This document shows positions 15,842 to 26,200 of a stretch of DNA of 64,000 nt, in pieces. The stretch lies in NCBI RefSeq assembly GCF_003725775.1, contig NZ_RJSG01000002.1, positions 1,963,871-2,027,870 of the forward strand, written 5' to 3'. Positions within the stretch are counted from its first letter, which is position 1. Each line of letters starts with the position of its first letter. Source of the DNA: Nocardioides marmorisolisilvae. Its GTDB lineage: Bacteria > Actinomycetota > Actinomycetes > Propionibacteriales > Nocardioidaceae. Both the position numbers and the translations under genes were made by a program. Below the pieces are notes generated by a model. It ran no database searches, was not told where the DNA came from, and saw nothing but the letters and a program-made list of their open reading frames with translations.

Positions 15842-17244
15842 GAGTCGAACCCCATTCCCAGTGTGTCCATCGTCCGCAACCACAGATTCTTCCTCCCGCC
15901 GTTCGCATCCGCACGTGCGAGCGAGCGTCGGGTCAGCTCGATGCCGGTCCAGCGCAGCGGCTCCGGCGGGAACGGCAGCGGCCGCTCGCGGATCATCCGC
16001 AGCGCCGTCCGCTCGGTCTCCGCGCCAGCGAGCTGATCCAGTGCGACCTCGGCGGCGAACCGGGTGGCGCCGACGCCGAGTCCGGTGAACCCCAGCGCGT
16101 ACGCCACCGCCCCGTCGTACGCCGTGCCGTGGAACGCGGTGAACCGGGTGCAGGTGTCGATCACCCCGCCCCAGGCGTGGGTGAACCGCAGGCCCTCGAG
16201 CTGCGGGAAGGTCGCGAAGAAGTGCTCGGCGAGCACCTCGTGCGTCGCCGACCGCCCCTCGAGCTCGGGCCGCTGCCGGCTCGCGTAGTGGTAGACCGCG
16301 TCGTAGCCGCCCCAGAGGATCCGGCCGTCGCGGGTGGTCCGGTAGTAGTGGAAGAGATTGGTGCGGTCCCCGATCCCCTCGCGACCGGCCCAACCGATCA
16401 CGGCGCGCTGCGCCTCGGTGAGCGGCTCGGTCATCAGCGCGTAGTCGTAGACCGGCACGGTCATCAGCCGCAGCCGGCGCAGCAGCGGCCGGAAGGCGTT
16501 GGTCGCCAGCAGCACCCGTCGGGCCGTGACGGTTCCCCGGGGGGTGCGCACCTCGACGCGTCCGCGGACGATGCCGTCCGGCGCCCTCCCCAAGCGGGTC
16601 GCCTTCGTGCCCTCGTGGATGCGCACGCCGCGTCGCAGGCAGGCCTCGCGCAGTCCCCACGCCAGCCGCGCCGGCTCGAGGATCGCGACCTCGGGATCGA
16701 AGAGACCGCCGAGGTAGGTCGGCGAGTCGACGCGTCCGCGCAGGGCCTGCGCGTCGACCAGCTCCAGGACGTGCCCGTACGCCGCGGCCTCGGCCTGCTC
16801 CTCGGCCAGCTCGTCCACCTGCTCCGGCTGGGTCGCCACGCTCAGCGCTCCCGAGCGGACGAAGTCGCAGTCGATCAGCTCGGAGCGCACCGCGGTCTCG
16901 ATGGCGTCGAGGTTCTCCCGTCCGAGGCGCAGCAGCACGCTCAGCTCCTCGGGCCAGCGCGCCAGCCCGTTCCCGAAGCCGTGGGTCAGGCTCGCCTCGC
17001 AGAAGCCGCCGTTGCGCCCGCTGGCGGCGTGCCCGCACGTCTCCGCCTCGAGCACGAGCACGTCGCGCCCGGGCTCGCGGGTCACCGCGAGCAGCGCGGC
17101 CCAGAGCCCGAGGTAGCCGCCTCCGACGACCACCAGCTCGGCAGCGGTGTCGCCGGCCAGGGGCGGGAGCTGGTCGGGCCGACCGGTGTCGTCGAGCCAG
17201 TACGGCACCGGCGCCGCGTCGATGAGGGACGCGGCGGTTCTCAT
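15838..17244 (-). CDS. FAD-dependent amine oxidoreductase (PuuB/DAO family)
   Basis: A 468-aa DAO-type flavoprotein. The dinucleotide motif is VVVGGGYLGLWAALLA, followed by the family signature GHAASGRNGGFCEASL and a C-terminal FTGLGVGATRFAAEVALDQLAG. Relatives oxidise gamma-glutamylputrescine, sarcosine or other secondary amines. Placed directly after potC (7-bp gap) and coupled to mmsA, it probably oxidises an imported polyamine or a derivative to an aldehyde. A second paralogue lies next to the Lrp gene at 21776, suggesting two different substrates or steps. Confidence 0.82.
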   Translation of the reverse strand: MRTAASLIDAAPVPYWLDDTGRPDQLPPLAGDTAAELVVVGGGYLGLWAALLAVTREPGRDVLVLEAETCGHAASGRNGGFCEASLTHGFGNGLARWPEELSVLLRLGRENLDAIETAVRSELIDCDFVRSGALSVATQPEQVDELAEEQAEAAAYGHVLELVDAQALRGRVDSPTYLGGLFDPEVAILEPARLAWGLREACLRRGVRIHEGTKATRLGRAPDGIVRGRVEVRTPRGTVTARRVLLATNAFRPLLRRLRLMTVPVYDYALMTEPLTEAQRAVIGWAGREGIGDRTNLFHYYRTTRDGRILWGGYDAVYHYASRQRPELEGRSATHEVLAEHFFATFPQLEGLRFTHAWGGVIDTCTRFTAFHGTAYDGAVAYALGFTGLGVGATRFAAEVALDQLAGAETERTALRMIRERPLPFPPEPLRWTGIELTRRSLARADANGGRKNLWLRTMDTLGMGFDS

Positions 17245-17251
17245 GCCGGCG

Positions 17252-18076
17252 TCATGAGGCGAGCGCTCGTGCCTTGAGCCGGTTGTTCAGCTCGCCGCCG
17301 AGCACGATCACGATCGCGATCAGGAACATCAGGGTGCCGATCACGTTGACCTGCATCGGCACCCCGCGCTGGGCGGCGCCGTAGACGAACATCGGGAAGG
17401 TCGTCTCCTGCCCGGCGTTCAGGTTCGTGATGATGAAGTCGTCGAACGACAGCGAGAACGCCAGCAGCGCCGCGCCGAGGATGCCGGGCAGCACCAGCGG
17501 GAAGGTGATCCGCCAGAAGGTCTCCCGCTCGTTGGCGTACAGGTCCATCGCGGCCTGCTCGAGGTTGTCGTCGAGACCCGCGAGGCGCGCCTTGACCGTC
17601 ACGATCACGAACGACAGGCAGAACATCACGTGCGCGATGAAGATCGTCCAGAAACCCAGGGTGATGATCTTCGAGCCCGAGATGAACAGCGCCAGCAGCG
17701 AGGAGCCCATCACGATCTCGGGCGACGCCATCGGCAGGAAGATCACGGTGTTGGCGAAGGAACGGCCCTTGAAGTCGTGGCGGACCAGGCCGAACGCCGC
17801 CATCGTGCCGATGATCGTGGCGACGACCGTCGCCAGCAGCCCGATGCCGAGGCTGAGCCCGACGGCGTGGCACATCCCGGCCGGGTGGCAGGGGTTCGTC
17901 CAGTTGTCGAGGGTGAAGCTGCGGAACTTGTAGACGTTCTTCGACTTGCCGGGGTCGTTGAAGCTCATCAGGACCACGACCGCGATCGGCACGAACATGT
18001 AGACCAGGACCAGCAGACCCAGGCCGAGGACCACGTGCGCCTTGATCCAGCGCCAGGTGCGAGCCAGCGGACTCAT
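17252..18076 (-). CDS. potC: Polyamine ABC transporter permease PotC-like
   Basis: A 274-aa inner-membrane permease with about six helices and the coupling-loop EAA motif region (LEQAAMDLYANERETFWRITFPLVLPGI). The N-terminus has LVLVYMFVPIAVVVLMSFNDP, typical of PotC. Overlaps potB by ATGA. The gene order potD-potA-potB-potC and the Tat-type binding protein support spermidine/putrescine import. Confidence 0.9.
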   Translation of the reverse strand: MSPLARTWRWIKAHVVLGLGLLVLVYMFVPIAVVVLMSFNDPGKSKNVYKFRSFTLDNWTNPCHPAGMCHAVGLSLGIGLLATVVATIIGTMAAFGLVRHDFKGRSFANTVIFLPMASPEIVMGSSLLALFISGSKIITLGFWTIFIAHVMFCLSFVIVTVKARLAGLDDNLEQAAMDLYANERETFWRITFPLVLPGILGAALLAFSLSFDDFIITNLNAGQETTFPMFVYGAAQRGVPMQVNVIGTLMFLIAIVIVLGGELNNRLKARALAS

Positions 18077-18930
18077 ACCAGCTCCTCCGTCCCGGCCCTG
18101 CGGATGTAGACCATCACCAGGCCCACGATGAGTGCCATCAGGATCACCGACAGCGCCCCCGCGGCCGCGTAGTCCTGGGTCGAGGTGAACAGGCTCTGGA
18201 TCGTGTTGCCGACCATCCGCTGACCCGGGCCACCGAGCAGCTGGGCATTGATGAAGTCGCCGGCCGCGGGGATGAAGGTGAGCAGGGTGCCGGCGACGAC
18301 GCCGGGGAGCGAGAGCGGCCAGGTCACCTTGAAGAACGCCTTGAACGGGTTCGCGTAGAGGTCACCGGCGGCCTCGATCAGGCGGCCGTCGATCTTCTCC
18401 AGGCTGGCGTAGAGCGGCAGCACCATGAACGGCAGGAAGTTGTAGACGATGCCGGCCACGACCGCGAACCAGGTGTTCAGCAACCGTCCGTCGCTGCCGA
18501 GGATGTGCACCTTCTGCAGGGTGTCCACCACGAAGCCGTGGTCGGAGAGGATCAGCTTCCACGACAGCGTGCGCAGCAGGAAGCTGGTGAAGAACGGCGC
18601 GATCACCAGCACCAGCAGCAGGTTCCGCCAACGGCCGGCCTTGAACGCGATCGCGTAGGCGAGCACGTAGCCGATGACCAGGCAGACCAGGGTCGCCAGG
18701 CCGGCGTACCAGAGCGAGCGGAGCAGCTCGGGGTAGTAGTTCTTGATCGCGTTGCCGAAGTTGGCGAAGTGGTACGTCACGTCGTAGCCGGTGAGCACCG
18801 ACCCGTTCGGGTCGAACAGGCTGGCCGAGACCAGCGAGTAGAACGGGATGACGAAGAACAGCCCGAGCCAGATCGCACCCGGCGCGAGCAACCAGTACGC
18901 CGTGTAGCGACCCTTGCCCTGACGAGGCAT
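18073..18930 (-). CDS. potB: Polyamine ABC transporter permease PotB-like
   Basis: A 285-aa permease with six helices and an EAA-like loop (LIEAAGDLYANPFKAFFKVTWPLSLPGV). The ATG at 18930 shares one base with the potA stop (TGATG), which fixes the start; the open frame extends further upstream only inside potA. Partners with PotC to form the membrane channel. Confidence 0.9.
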   Translation of the reverse strand: MPRQGKGRYTAYWLLAPGAIWLGLFFVIPFYSLVSASLFDPNGSVLTGYDVTYHFANFGNAIKNYYPELLRSLWYAGLATLVCLVIGYVLAYAIAFKAGRWRNLLLVLVIAPFFTSFLLRTLSWKLILSDHGFVVDTLQKVHILGSDGRLLNTWFAVVAGIVYNFLPFMVLPLYASLEKIDGRLIEAAGDLYANPFKAFFKVTWPLSLPGVVAGTLLTFIPAAGDFINAQLLGGPGQRMVGNTIQSLFTSTQDYAAAGALSVILMALIVGLVMVYIRRAGTEELV

Positions 18931-20060
18931 CAGTCGTCCTCGATCCCGGCGTTCACGTCCTGGCTGGCATCGAGCAGGAAGGCGTACTCGGGGCGCCAGG
19001 AGAGATCGACGCTCTCCCCCTTGTTGAACAGACGGCGCCGCCCGGTGTTCTGCTCGAAGACCTGCAGCTCCTGCCCCCACGGCATCCGGACCAGGTACTG
19101 GGTGCTGACGCCGACGAAGCTGACGTCGGTGACCACTCCGCCGTCGAGGTGGTTGCCCGGCGCGTCGATGTCCTCGCCGACCGCGGCGATCAGGACCTTC
19201 TCGGGCCGGATCCCGACCCAGCCGTCGCCCGTTTTCACGTGCGCGCGCTCCTGCGGGATCGAGACGGTGATGCCGTGCATGTCGACCTTGACGAAGTCGC
19301 CCTCGGCGCCGAGCACCTTGCCGGCGATCAGGTTGGACTGGCCGAGGAAGTTGGCCACGAAGGTGGTCCGCGGGTTCTCGTAGAGCTCGGCCGGGGCGCC
19401 CATCTGCTCGATCACGCCGGCGTTCATCACCGCGACCGTGTCGGCCATCGTCATGGCCTCCTCCTGGTCGTGGGTGACGTGCACGAACGTCAGTCCGACC
19501 TCGGTCTGGATCCGCTTGAGCTCGATCTGCATCGCCCGGCGGAGCTTGAGGTCGAGCGCGCCCAGCGGCTCGTCGAGCAGCAGCACGTCGGGCCGGTTGA
19601 TCAGCGCCCGCGCCAGGGCGACCCGCTGCTGCTGACCGCCGGAGAGCTGCGGCGGCTTCTTCCGTGCCTGCGTCCCGAGCTCGACGAGGTCGAGCATCTC
19701 CTTGACCTGCCGGTCCACGTCACCGGACTTGCGACGGCGCAGCCCGAAGGCGACGTTCTCGTAGATGTCCAGGTGCGGGAACAGGGCGTAGCTCTGGAAG
19801 ACGGTGTTGACCGGCCGCTGGTACGGCTTGGCGTAGGTGATGTCGGTGTCGCCGAGCCGGATCGAACCGGAGGTCGGCGTCTCCAGTCCGGCCACCATCC
19901 TCAAGGTGGTGGTCTTGCCGCACCCGGACGGCCCGAGCAGCGCGAAGAAGCTCCCGTGCGGGACGTCGAGGTCGAGCGCCTTGACCGCGGTGAAGGTGGC
20001 GAACTCCTTGGTGAGCTGGCTCAGGTGCAGGCTGCGGGAACCCTCAGACGCCTGTGACAT
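18930..20060 (-). CDS. potA: Polyamine ABC transporter ATPase PotA-like
   Basis: A 376-aa importer ATPase. Walker A is GPSGCGKTTT, the signature is LSGGQQQRVALARAL, Walker B is VLLLDEPLGALD and the switch His is in HVTHDQEEAM; a TOBE-type domain follows (about residues 280-350). The ATG at 20060 gives a 17-bp overlap with potD. Confidence 0.92.
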   Translation of the reverse strand: MSQASEGSRSLHLSQLTKEFATFTAVKALDLDVPHGSFFALLGPSGCGKTTTLRMVAGLETPTSGSIRLGDTDITYAKPYQRPVNTVFQSYALFPHLDIYENVAFGLRRRKSGDVDRQVKEMLDLVELGTQARKKPPQLSGGQQQRVALARALINRPDVLLLDEPLGALDLKLRRAMQIELKRIQTEVGLTFVHVTHDQEEAMTMADTVAVMNAGVIEQMGAPAELYENPRTTFVANFLGQSNLIAGKVLGAEGDFVKVDMHGITVSIPQERAHVKTGDGWVGIRPEKVLIAAVGEDIDAPGNHLDGGVVTDVSFVGVSTQYLVRMPWGQELQVFEQNTGRRRLFNKGESVDLSWRPEYAFLLDASQDVNAGIEDD

Positions 20061-21216
20061 TGGAGAACTGCCTCTCGTACTCGCGGGTCTGGAACTCCTT
20101 GAGCGCCATGAACCGGTGCGTCTGCTTCAGGGTCTCGTCGGTCGGGAAGATCAGCGGGTTGTCGACGTTGTCCGGGTCGACCTTCTCCATCGCCTTCTGG
20201 GCGCCCTTCACGGGGCAGATGTACTGGTTGTAGTCGGCCAGCTTCGCGGCGTTGTGCGGGTCGTAGTAGAAGTCGATCCACTTCTCCGCGTTGCCCTCGC
20301 GGGTCGCCAGGTTGGGCACCAGCATGTTGTCGGCCCAGATCATCATTCCCTCCTCCGGAGGGACGAAGACCAGGTTGTCGTCGCCGGCGTTGGCGATGTC
20401 GCCGGACCACGCCTCGCACGCCAGCACGTTGCCGGCGGAGAGGTCCTGGACGTAGTCGTTGCCGGTGAAGCGCCGGATCTGGCCGTCGCTGGTCGCCTTC
20501 GTGAGGGCGTCCATCGCGGTGTTCCACTGCGCGTCGCTGAACTTCGCCGGGTCGACGCCCTGGCTCAGCAGGATCAGGCCCATCGTGTCGCGCAGCTCGG
20601 TGAGCATGGTGACCCGACCGTGCAGGTCCTTGCGGGTCAGCAGCTCGCCGTACTGCTTGACCGGCTTCTTCAGGTACTTCTTGTTGTACGCCAGCCCGGT
20701 GAGCCCGCTCTGCCACGGTGCGGAGTAGGTGCGCTTGGGGTCCCAGTCCGGGCTCTTCAGCGAGTCGATGATGTTCTCGTGCAGGTTCGGCACCTTGGCC
20801 GGGTCGAGCGGCTGGATCCAGCCGACGTCGATCATCCGGGCCGCCATCCAGTCGGTGAGCACGAACATGTCGCGCTTGGTCGACTCGCAGGCGCCGAGCT
20901 GGTTCTTCACCTTCGCGAAGAACTCCGAGTTGTCGTTGACGTCGTCGGTGTAGTGCACCTTGATGCCGGTCTGCTTCTCGAAGTCCTGGAGCGTCGAGCG
21001 GTAGCCCTTGTCCGGCTCGTCGATGTACAGCGGCCAGTTCGAGATCACGAAGTTCTTGTCGTGCGCGGACTCGTCGGTCGCCCTGCAGGTGGCCGGGTCC
21101 TGCTTGAGACCGGAGGTCCCGAAGCCCTTGAGCGCCAGTACGCTGCCCAGGCCGAAGGCCGTTCCCGCAGCGCCCTTCAGCATCGTCCTGCGGCTGAGCC
21201 CGCCGTTGTCCGTCAA
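20044..21216 (-). CDS. potD: Polyamine-binding protein PotD-like, Tat-exported
   Basis: A 390-aa extracellular solute-binding protein. The N-terminus carries a twin-arginine signal (LSRRTMLKGAAGTAFGLGS), so folded export through Tat is likely; no lipobox Cys is apparent at the usual position. The mature part starts with FVISNWPLYIDEP and contains VPPEEGMMIWADNMLVP, typical of spermidine/putrescine-binding proteins. First gene of a potDABC-FAD oxidoreductase-mmsA run and divergent from the Lrp gene, with the shared palindromic operator between them. Confidence 0.9.
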   Translation of the reverse strand: MTDNGGLSRRTMLKGAAGTAFGLGSVLALKGFGTSGLKQDPATCRATDESAHDKNFVISNWPLYIDEPDKGYRSTLQDFEKQTGIKVHYTDDVNDNSEFFAKVKNQLGACESTKRDMFVLTDWMAARMIDVGWIQPLDPAKVPNLHENIIDSLKSPDWDPKRTYSAPWQSGLTGLAYNKKYLKKPVKQYGELLTRKDLHGRVTMLTELRDTMGLILLSQGVDPAKFSDAQWNTAMDALTKATSDGQIRRFTGNDYVQDLSAGNVLACEAWSGDIANAGDDNLVFVPPEEGMMIWADNMLVPNLATREGNAEKWIDFYYDPHNAAKLADYNQYICPVKGAQKAMEKVDPDNVDNPLIFPTDETLKQTHRFMALKEFQTREYERQFSNVTGV

Positions 21217-21291
21217 GCGAAACCTCCCCAGGAGTCGGACCGGTCCTTGAGGCGCATCGTGGCACGATGACCGGTCTTCGACAAGGGATTC

Positions 21292-21317
21292 CGTTGTGAA
21301 GATCTTGTTTCACAACG
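21292..21317. promoter_or_regulatory. Palindromic operator in the potD / Lrp divergent promoter
   Basis: CGTTGTGAA-8 bp-TTCACAACG: perfect 9-bp arms 16 bp upstream of the Lrp start and 76 bp upstream of potD. The same half-sites occur in opposite order at 11464-11484. The site is placed for autoregulation by the Lrp/AsnC protein and control of the pot operon. Confidence 0.6.
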
Positions 21318-21332
21318 AAAACCGCTGAAAGA

Positions 21333-21791
21333 ATGGGAACCATGCCAGCACTCGACGACGTCTCCAAAGCCATCATCGAGCAGCTCCAGCAGGACGGGCG
21401 GCGACCGTACGCCCGGATCGGCGAAGCCGTGGGCCTCTCCGAGGCCGCCGTGCGCCAGCGGGTGCAGCGGCTGATCGACTCCGGCGTGATGCAGATCGTC
21501 GCGGTCACCGATCCGATGGAGCTCGGCTTCGCCCGGCAGGCGATGATCGGCCTGCACGTCGACGGTCCCCTCGAACCGGTGGCCGACGCCCTCGCCGAGA
21601 TGCCGGAGATCGAGTACGTCGTGATCACCGCCGGCGGGTTCGACATCCTGGTCGAGGCCGTCTGCGAGAGCGACCAGCACCTGCTCGAGGTGCTCTCCGA
21701 GAAGATCCGCACCGTTCCCGGCGTCCGCAGCACCGAGACCTTCGTCTACCTCAAGCTGCGCAAGCAGACCTACTCGTGGGGCGTGCGCTGA
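21333..21791 (+). CDS. Lrp/AsnC-family regulator of the polyamine block
   Basis: A 152-aa Lrp-type regulator: helix-turn-helix in residues about 8-55 (IIEQLQQDGRRPYARIGEAVGLSEAAVRQRVQRL) and a C-terminal RAM/AsnC ligand domain (EIEYVVITAGGFDILVEAVC, VPGVRSTETFVYLKL). It likely senses an amino acid or polyamine intermediate. An alternative ATG at 21342 is equally plausible. It overlaps the following FAD oxidoreductase by 16 bp and is divergent from potD; the two identical half-site pairs in this window are its most likely targets. Confidence 0.88.
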   Translation: MGTMPALDDVSKAIIEQLQQDGRRPYARIGEAVGLSEAAVRQRVQRLIDSGVMQIVAVTDPMELGFARQAMIGLHVDGPLEPVADALAEMPEIEYVVITAGGFDILVEAVCESDQHLLEVLSEKIRTVPGVRSTETFVYLKLRKQTYSWGVR

Positions 21792-23095
21792 GCCCGTCGC
21801 TCTGGGCCGACACCGCGCCCGCGCTCGTCGCACGCGAACCTCTGCCCGGACCGGCGACCTACGACGTCGCGATCGTCGGCGCCGGGTTCACGGGCCTGTG
21901 GACCGCCTACTACCTGGCCAAGGCCGAGCCCGGCCTGCGCATCGTGGTGCTCGAGGCCGAGCACGCCGGGTTCGGTGCCTCCGGTCGCAACGGCGGCTGG
22001 TGCAGCGCACTGTTCCCGAGTCCGGCCGGACCTGAGCTCACCCGGGCGATGCAGGACACCGTCGTCGAGATCGGCGCGGTGCTCGAGGCTGAGGGCATCG
22101 AGGCCGACTACCACCGCGGCGGGACGGTGACGCTGGCCCGGTCGCCCTCGCAGTGGCAACGACTTCAGCTCACGGCCACCGCGGACGACCGGCTCCTGGA
22201 CGCCGGCGAGGCGACGGCGATGCTGGCCGCCACCGACGTGGTCGGCGGGCTGTTCACGCCGCACTGCGCGGCCGTGCATCCGGCCAAGATGGTCCGAGGC
22301 CTGGCTGCCGCCGTCGAGCGTCGGGGAGTCACGATCCACGAGGCCACGCCGGTTCTCGCCATCGAGCCCGGCGGCGTCCGCACGGCCGCGGGCCGGGTCA
22401 CCGCCGACGTCGTCGTCCGCGCCACCGAGGCCTGGACCGCGCGACTGCCCGGAACCCGACGCGCGGTCGCCCCGGTCTACTCGCTGATGGTCGCCACCGA
22501 GCCGCTGCACGAGGAGACGTGGGCGGCGATCGGGCTCGCCGACCGGCAGACCTTCTCCGACGGGCGGCACGTGATCATCTACGGCCAGCGCACCGCGGAC
22601 GGCCGGCTGGCGTTCGGCGGCCGCGGCGCGCCGTACCACCTGGGCTCGCGGATCCAGCCCGGGTACGACCTCGCCCCCCGCGTCTTCGCCACGCTGCGCC
22701 GCACGCTCAACGGGATGCTCCCCCAGCTGCCGGCCGCCGGGGTCCGGTTCACCCACGCCTGGGGCGGACCGCTGGGCATCGCCCGCGACTGGCACGCCTC
22801 CGTCGGGTTCGACCGCGCCACCGGCCAGGCCTGGGCGGGCGGCTACGTCGGCGACGGCGTCGGTACGACGAACCTGGCCGGCCGCACCCTCGCCGACCTG
22901 ATCACCGGCACGGCGTCGGACCTCGTCGCACTGCCGTGGGTCGGGCACCGAAGTCCCTCCTGGGAGCCCGAGCCGTTCCGCTGGCTCGGCATAAACGCCG
23001 GCCTCAAGGCGATGCAGGTTGCCGACGCCGAGGAGCGGCTGACCCGGCGACCGAGCCTGGTCGCCCGCGCGATGGCCCCGCTGATCCACGGCTGA
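21776..23095 (+). CDS. FAD-dependent amine oxidoreductase, second copy (DAO family)
   Basis: A 439-aa flavoprotein, paralogous to the one at 15838. The nucleotide-binding motif is VAIVGAGFTGLWTAYYLA, followed by GFGASGRNGGWCSALFP and the C-terminal YVGDGVGTTNLAGRTLADL. Relatives oxidise gamma-glutamylputrescine, other amines or N-methyl amino acids. The GTG at 21776 overlaps the Lrp gene, so both are co-transcribed; only the GTG or a weak CTG at 21788 is available in frame. The pairing with the regulator suggests it handles the inducing compound or its precursor. Confidence 0.82.
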   Translation: MGRALSPSLWADTAPALVAREPLPGPATYDVAIVGAGFTGLWTAYYLAKAEPGLRIVVLEAEHAGFGASGRNGGWCSALFPSPAGPELTRAMQDTVVEIGAVLEAEGIEADYHRGGTVTLARSPSQWQRLQLTATADDRLLDAGEATAMLAATDVVGGLFTPHCAAVHPAKMVRGLAAAVERRGVTIHEATPVLAIEPGGVRTAAGRVTADVVVRATEAWTARLPGTRRAVAPVYSLMVATEPLHEETWAAIGLADRQTFSDGRHVIIYGQRTADGRLAFGGRGAPYHLGSRIQPGYDLAPRVFATLRRTLNGMLPQLPAAGVRFTHAWGGPLGIARDWHASVGFDRATGQAWAGGYVGDGVGTTNLAGRTLADLITGTASDLVALPWVGHRSPSWEPEPFRWLGINAGLKAMQVADAEERLTRRPSLVARAMAPLIHG

Positions 23096-23212
23096 CAGGT
23101 GGCCTAGTCAGGTACTAGGCAGGACCCCCGGACAGGCGCATGATGCGGATCACCATTCGCGGTAGGCACCCATCCGCAGTGCTCTGCCGCGCCAACGTGA
23201 TCGGGGTACGTC

Positions 23213-26200
23213 ATGGTCGGAATCCGGGTTCGTCGTGCTGCTCTCGTGGTCGGGGTCGTCGCCGCCACCGCAGCGGCCAGCACATCGCTGGCCAACACAG
23301 CAGCCAGCTCCCCACCGACCGGGGCCCATCGCTTCGTTCGCGTCGCGCACCAGGCGGTGACCGACGCGAACGTCTTCGGCCTCAGCAACAAGCCCGTCAC
23401 CGTGATGGTGCAGACGAGCGGTGACGCCATCACCGTCGCCCAGGCCAAGGCCGGCCACAAGCTGAGCAAGAGCGAGAAGGCCGCGATCCGCAGCAACCTG
23501 GAGAACCGCCAGGCCGGCGTCGAGAAGCAGGTGCGCGCCAAGGGCGGCAAGGTCGGCGCGAGCTACCAGAACGCCTACAACGGCTTCAAGGTGACGATCG
23601 CCAGCAAGAAGGCCGCTTCACTGGCCGACATCCCCGGCGTGGTGGGCGTGCGCAAGCTGACGCCCAAGTCCTTCGACAACATCCACGGCGTCCCGCTGAT
23701 CGGCGCCCCCGCCGCCTGGGACGGCGTCAACGGCTTCAACGGAACCGGCATCAAGATCGGCATCATCGACACCGGCATCGACTACACCCACGCCGACTTC
23801 GGCGGCCCGGGAACCGTCTCGGCGTACCAGGCCGCGCTGGCCACCGACGACCAGGCGCCGAACCCGGCGCTGTTCGGTCCGGCGGCACCGCGCGTCAAGG
23901 GCGGCACCGACCTGGTCGGTGACAGCTACAACGCCGACCCGACCGACCCGGCCCTGTACCAGCCGGTTCCGCACCCGGACAGCAACCCGCTGGACTGCAC
24001 CGACCACGGCACCCACGTGGCCGGCACCGCGGCCGGTTCCGGTGTGCTCGCCAACGGCAGCACCTACAACGGCACCTACAACGCGACCACGGTCGCCAAC
24101 AACAGCTGGAAGGTCGGACCGGGCGTCGCGCCGAAGGCCGACCTGTACGCGATCCGGGTCTTCGGCTGCGCGGGCTCGACCGACGTGGTCGTGGACGCCA
24201 TCGAGTGGGCCGTGGACCACGGCATGAACGTGATCAACATGTCGCTCGGCTCGCCGTTCGGTGGACCGGACGACCCGGACGCGGTCGCGGTCGACAACGC
24301 CACCGCTGCCGGCACGATCGTGGTCACCTCCTCCGGCAACGAGGGACCGAACCCGTACATGACCGGTAGCCCGGGCAGCGCGACCAGCACCATCAGCGTC
24401 GCCGCCGAGGACGCCACCCCGTCCTACGCCGGGGTCGACCTGGCGCTGCCGGGCGGTCACGTCCAGGCGATCCTGGCCAACGACGTCGCGGCGAACGGGT
24501 TGAGCGCCCCGATCAAGGTGCTCTACAACCCCGGTCCGCACACCGCCGCGAACATCTCGCTGGGCTGCGACCCGGCCGAGTACACCGCAGCGAACGTGAC
24601 CGGCACCATCGTCGTGGTCAAGCGCGGCACCTGCGCCCGCGTGGCCCGCGCGATCTTCGGCCAGCAGGCCGGTGCCGCGGCGGTCGTGATGGTGAACAAC
24701 GTCGACGCATTGCCGCCGGCCGAGGGCCAGATCACCTCGAACCCCGACACCGGGGTGCCGTACGACGTGACGATCCCGTTCCTGGGCGTGAAGTCGAGCG
24801 ACGCCGGTGCCCTGGTGGCCGCTGACGGCGCCATCGCGACCACGACCGACAACCAGATCGCCAACCCGACCTTCCTGGGCACCGCGAGCTTCAGCTCGGC
24901 CGGCCCGCGGTCGGGCGACAGCGCCCTGAAGCCGGACGTGACCGCTGCCGGCGTGAGCGTGGTGTCCGCAGGCATGGGCACCGGCAACGGCCCGGCCACC
25001 ATCTCCGGCACCTCGATGGCCTCGCCGCACGTGGCCGGAGCTGCTGCCCTGGTCCGCCAGGCGCACCCGACCTGGGGCAAGGTGGCCTACTGGAAGGCCG
25101 CGCTGGTGAACACCGGAGACCCGACCCTGGTGTCCGACTACAGCACCCGCAGCAACGGAACGGGTGCCGCCCAGGTGCAGAAGGCGGTGAAGACCCAGGT
25201 GATCGCCACGGCGGCCGACGACGGCACCGCGACGCTGAGCTACGGCTTCGCCGACCTCGCCCAGGACTTCAGCCGGCAGCGGCTGATCACCCTGCGCAAC
25301 TTCGGCAGCACTGCGGTCACCTTCAAGGTCACCCACCTGCTGGACGCGGGCAGCCCGCACACCTTCACCTCGTCGATGGCTTCGGTCACCGTCCCGGCGA
25401 AGGGCACCAAGTCCTTCGGGGTCACCCTCAAGGTGCCGGCCAAGACCGTCGGTGACGCCACCGACTTCCGCGACGCCTCCGGCATCGTGCGGCTGACGCC
25501 GACGACGGGCCAGAACGGCAACGTGGCGCTGAGCATGGCCTACTACCTGGTCCCGCGGGCTGACTCGAACCTGAAGCTCAGCCTGAACATGACCACGCTG
25601 AAGACCAAGCACACCTCCACCGCGAGCATCACCAACAACCCGGCGCCCATCGCCGGGAACGCGGACTGGTACGCCTGGGGCACCTCGGACGTCAAGGAAG
25701 CCGATCTCGGCTCCGACGACATCCGCGCCACCGGGGTCCAGACGTTCCCGGACGACGGCGTGCTGGCGTTCGGCATCTCGACCTACAAGCGCTGGTCGAA
25801 CGCCGCTGCCAACGAGTTCGACACCTACGTCGACGTCGACGGTGACGGCAACGACGACTACGTGGTGGTCGTGGCCGACGAGGGTCAGGTGACCGCGGGC
25901 GACGCCAACGGTGTCGCAGCCGTGTTCGTCTTCAACCTCGCCACCGGGGAGGGCACCGAGGACTTCCTCGCTGACGCCCCGACCGACAGCCAGTCGATGG
26001 CGGTGCCGGTGCTGTTCGACCAGCTCTGCGACCCGGGCTCGCCGTGCCTCACCGCCGGCAGCGGGAAGATCCGCTACTACACGGTCTCCTTCGGCCCCGA
26101 CGGAACCACGGACGCACCTGAGCAGATGGCGACGTTCAACGTGCTGCACCCGGCCATCAGCACCGGGATGTTCAACACGGTGGCGCCGTACAAGACGGTC

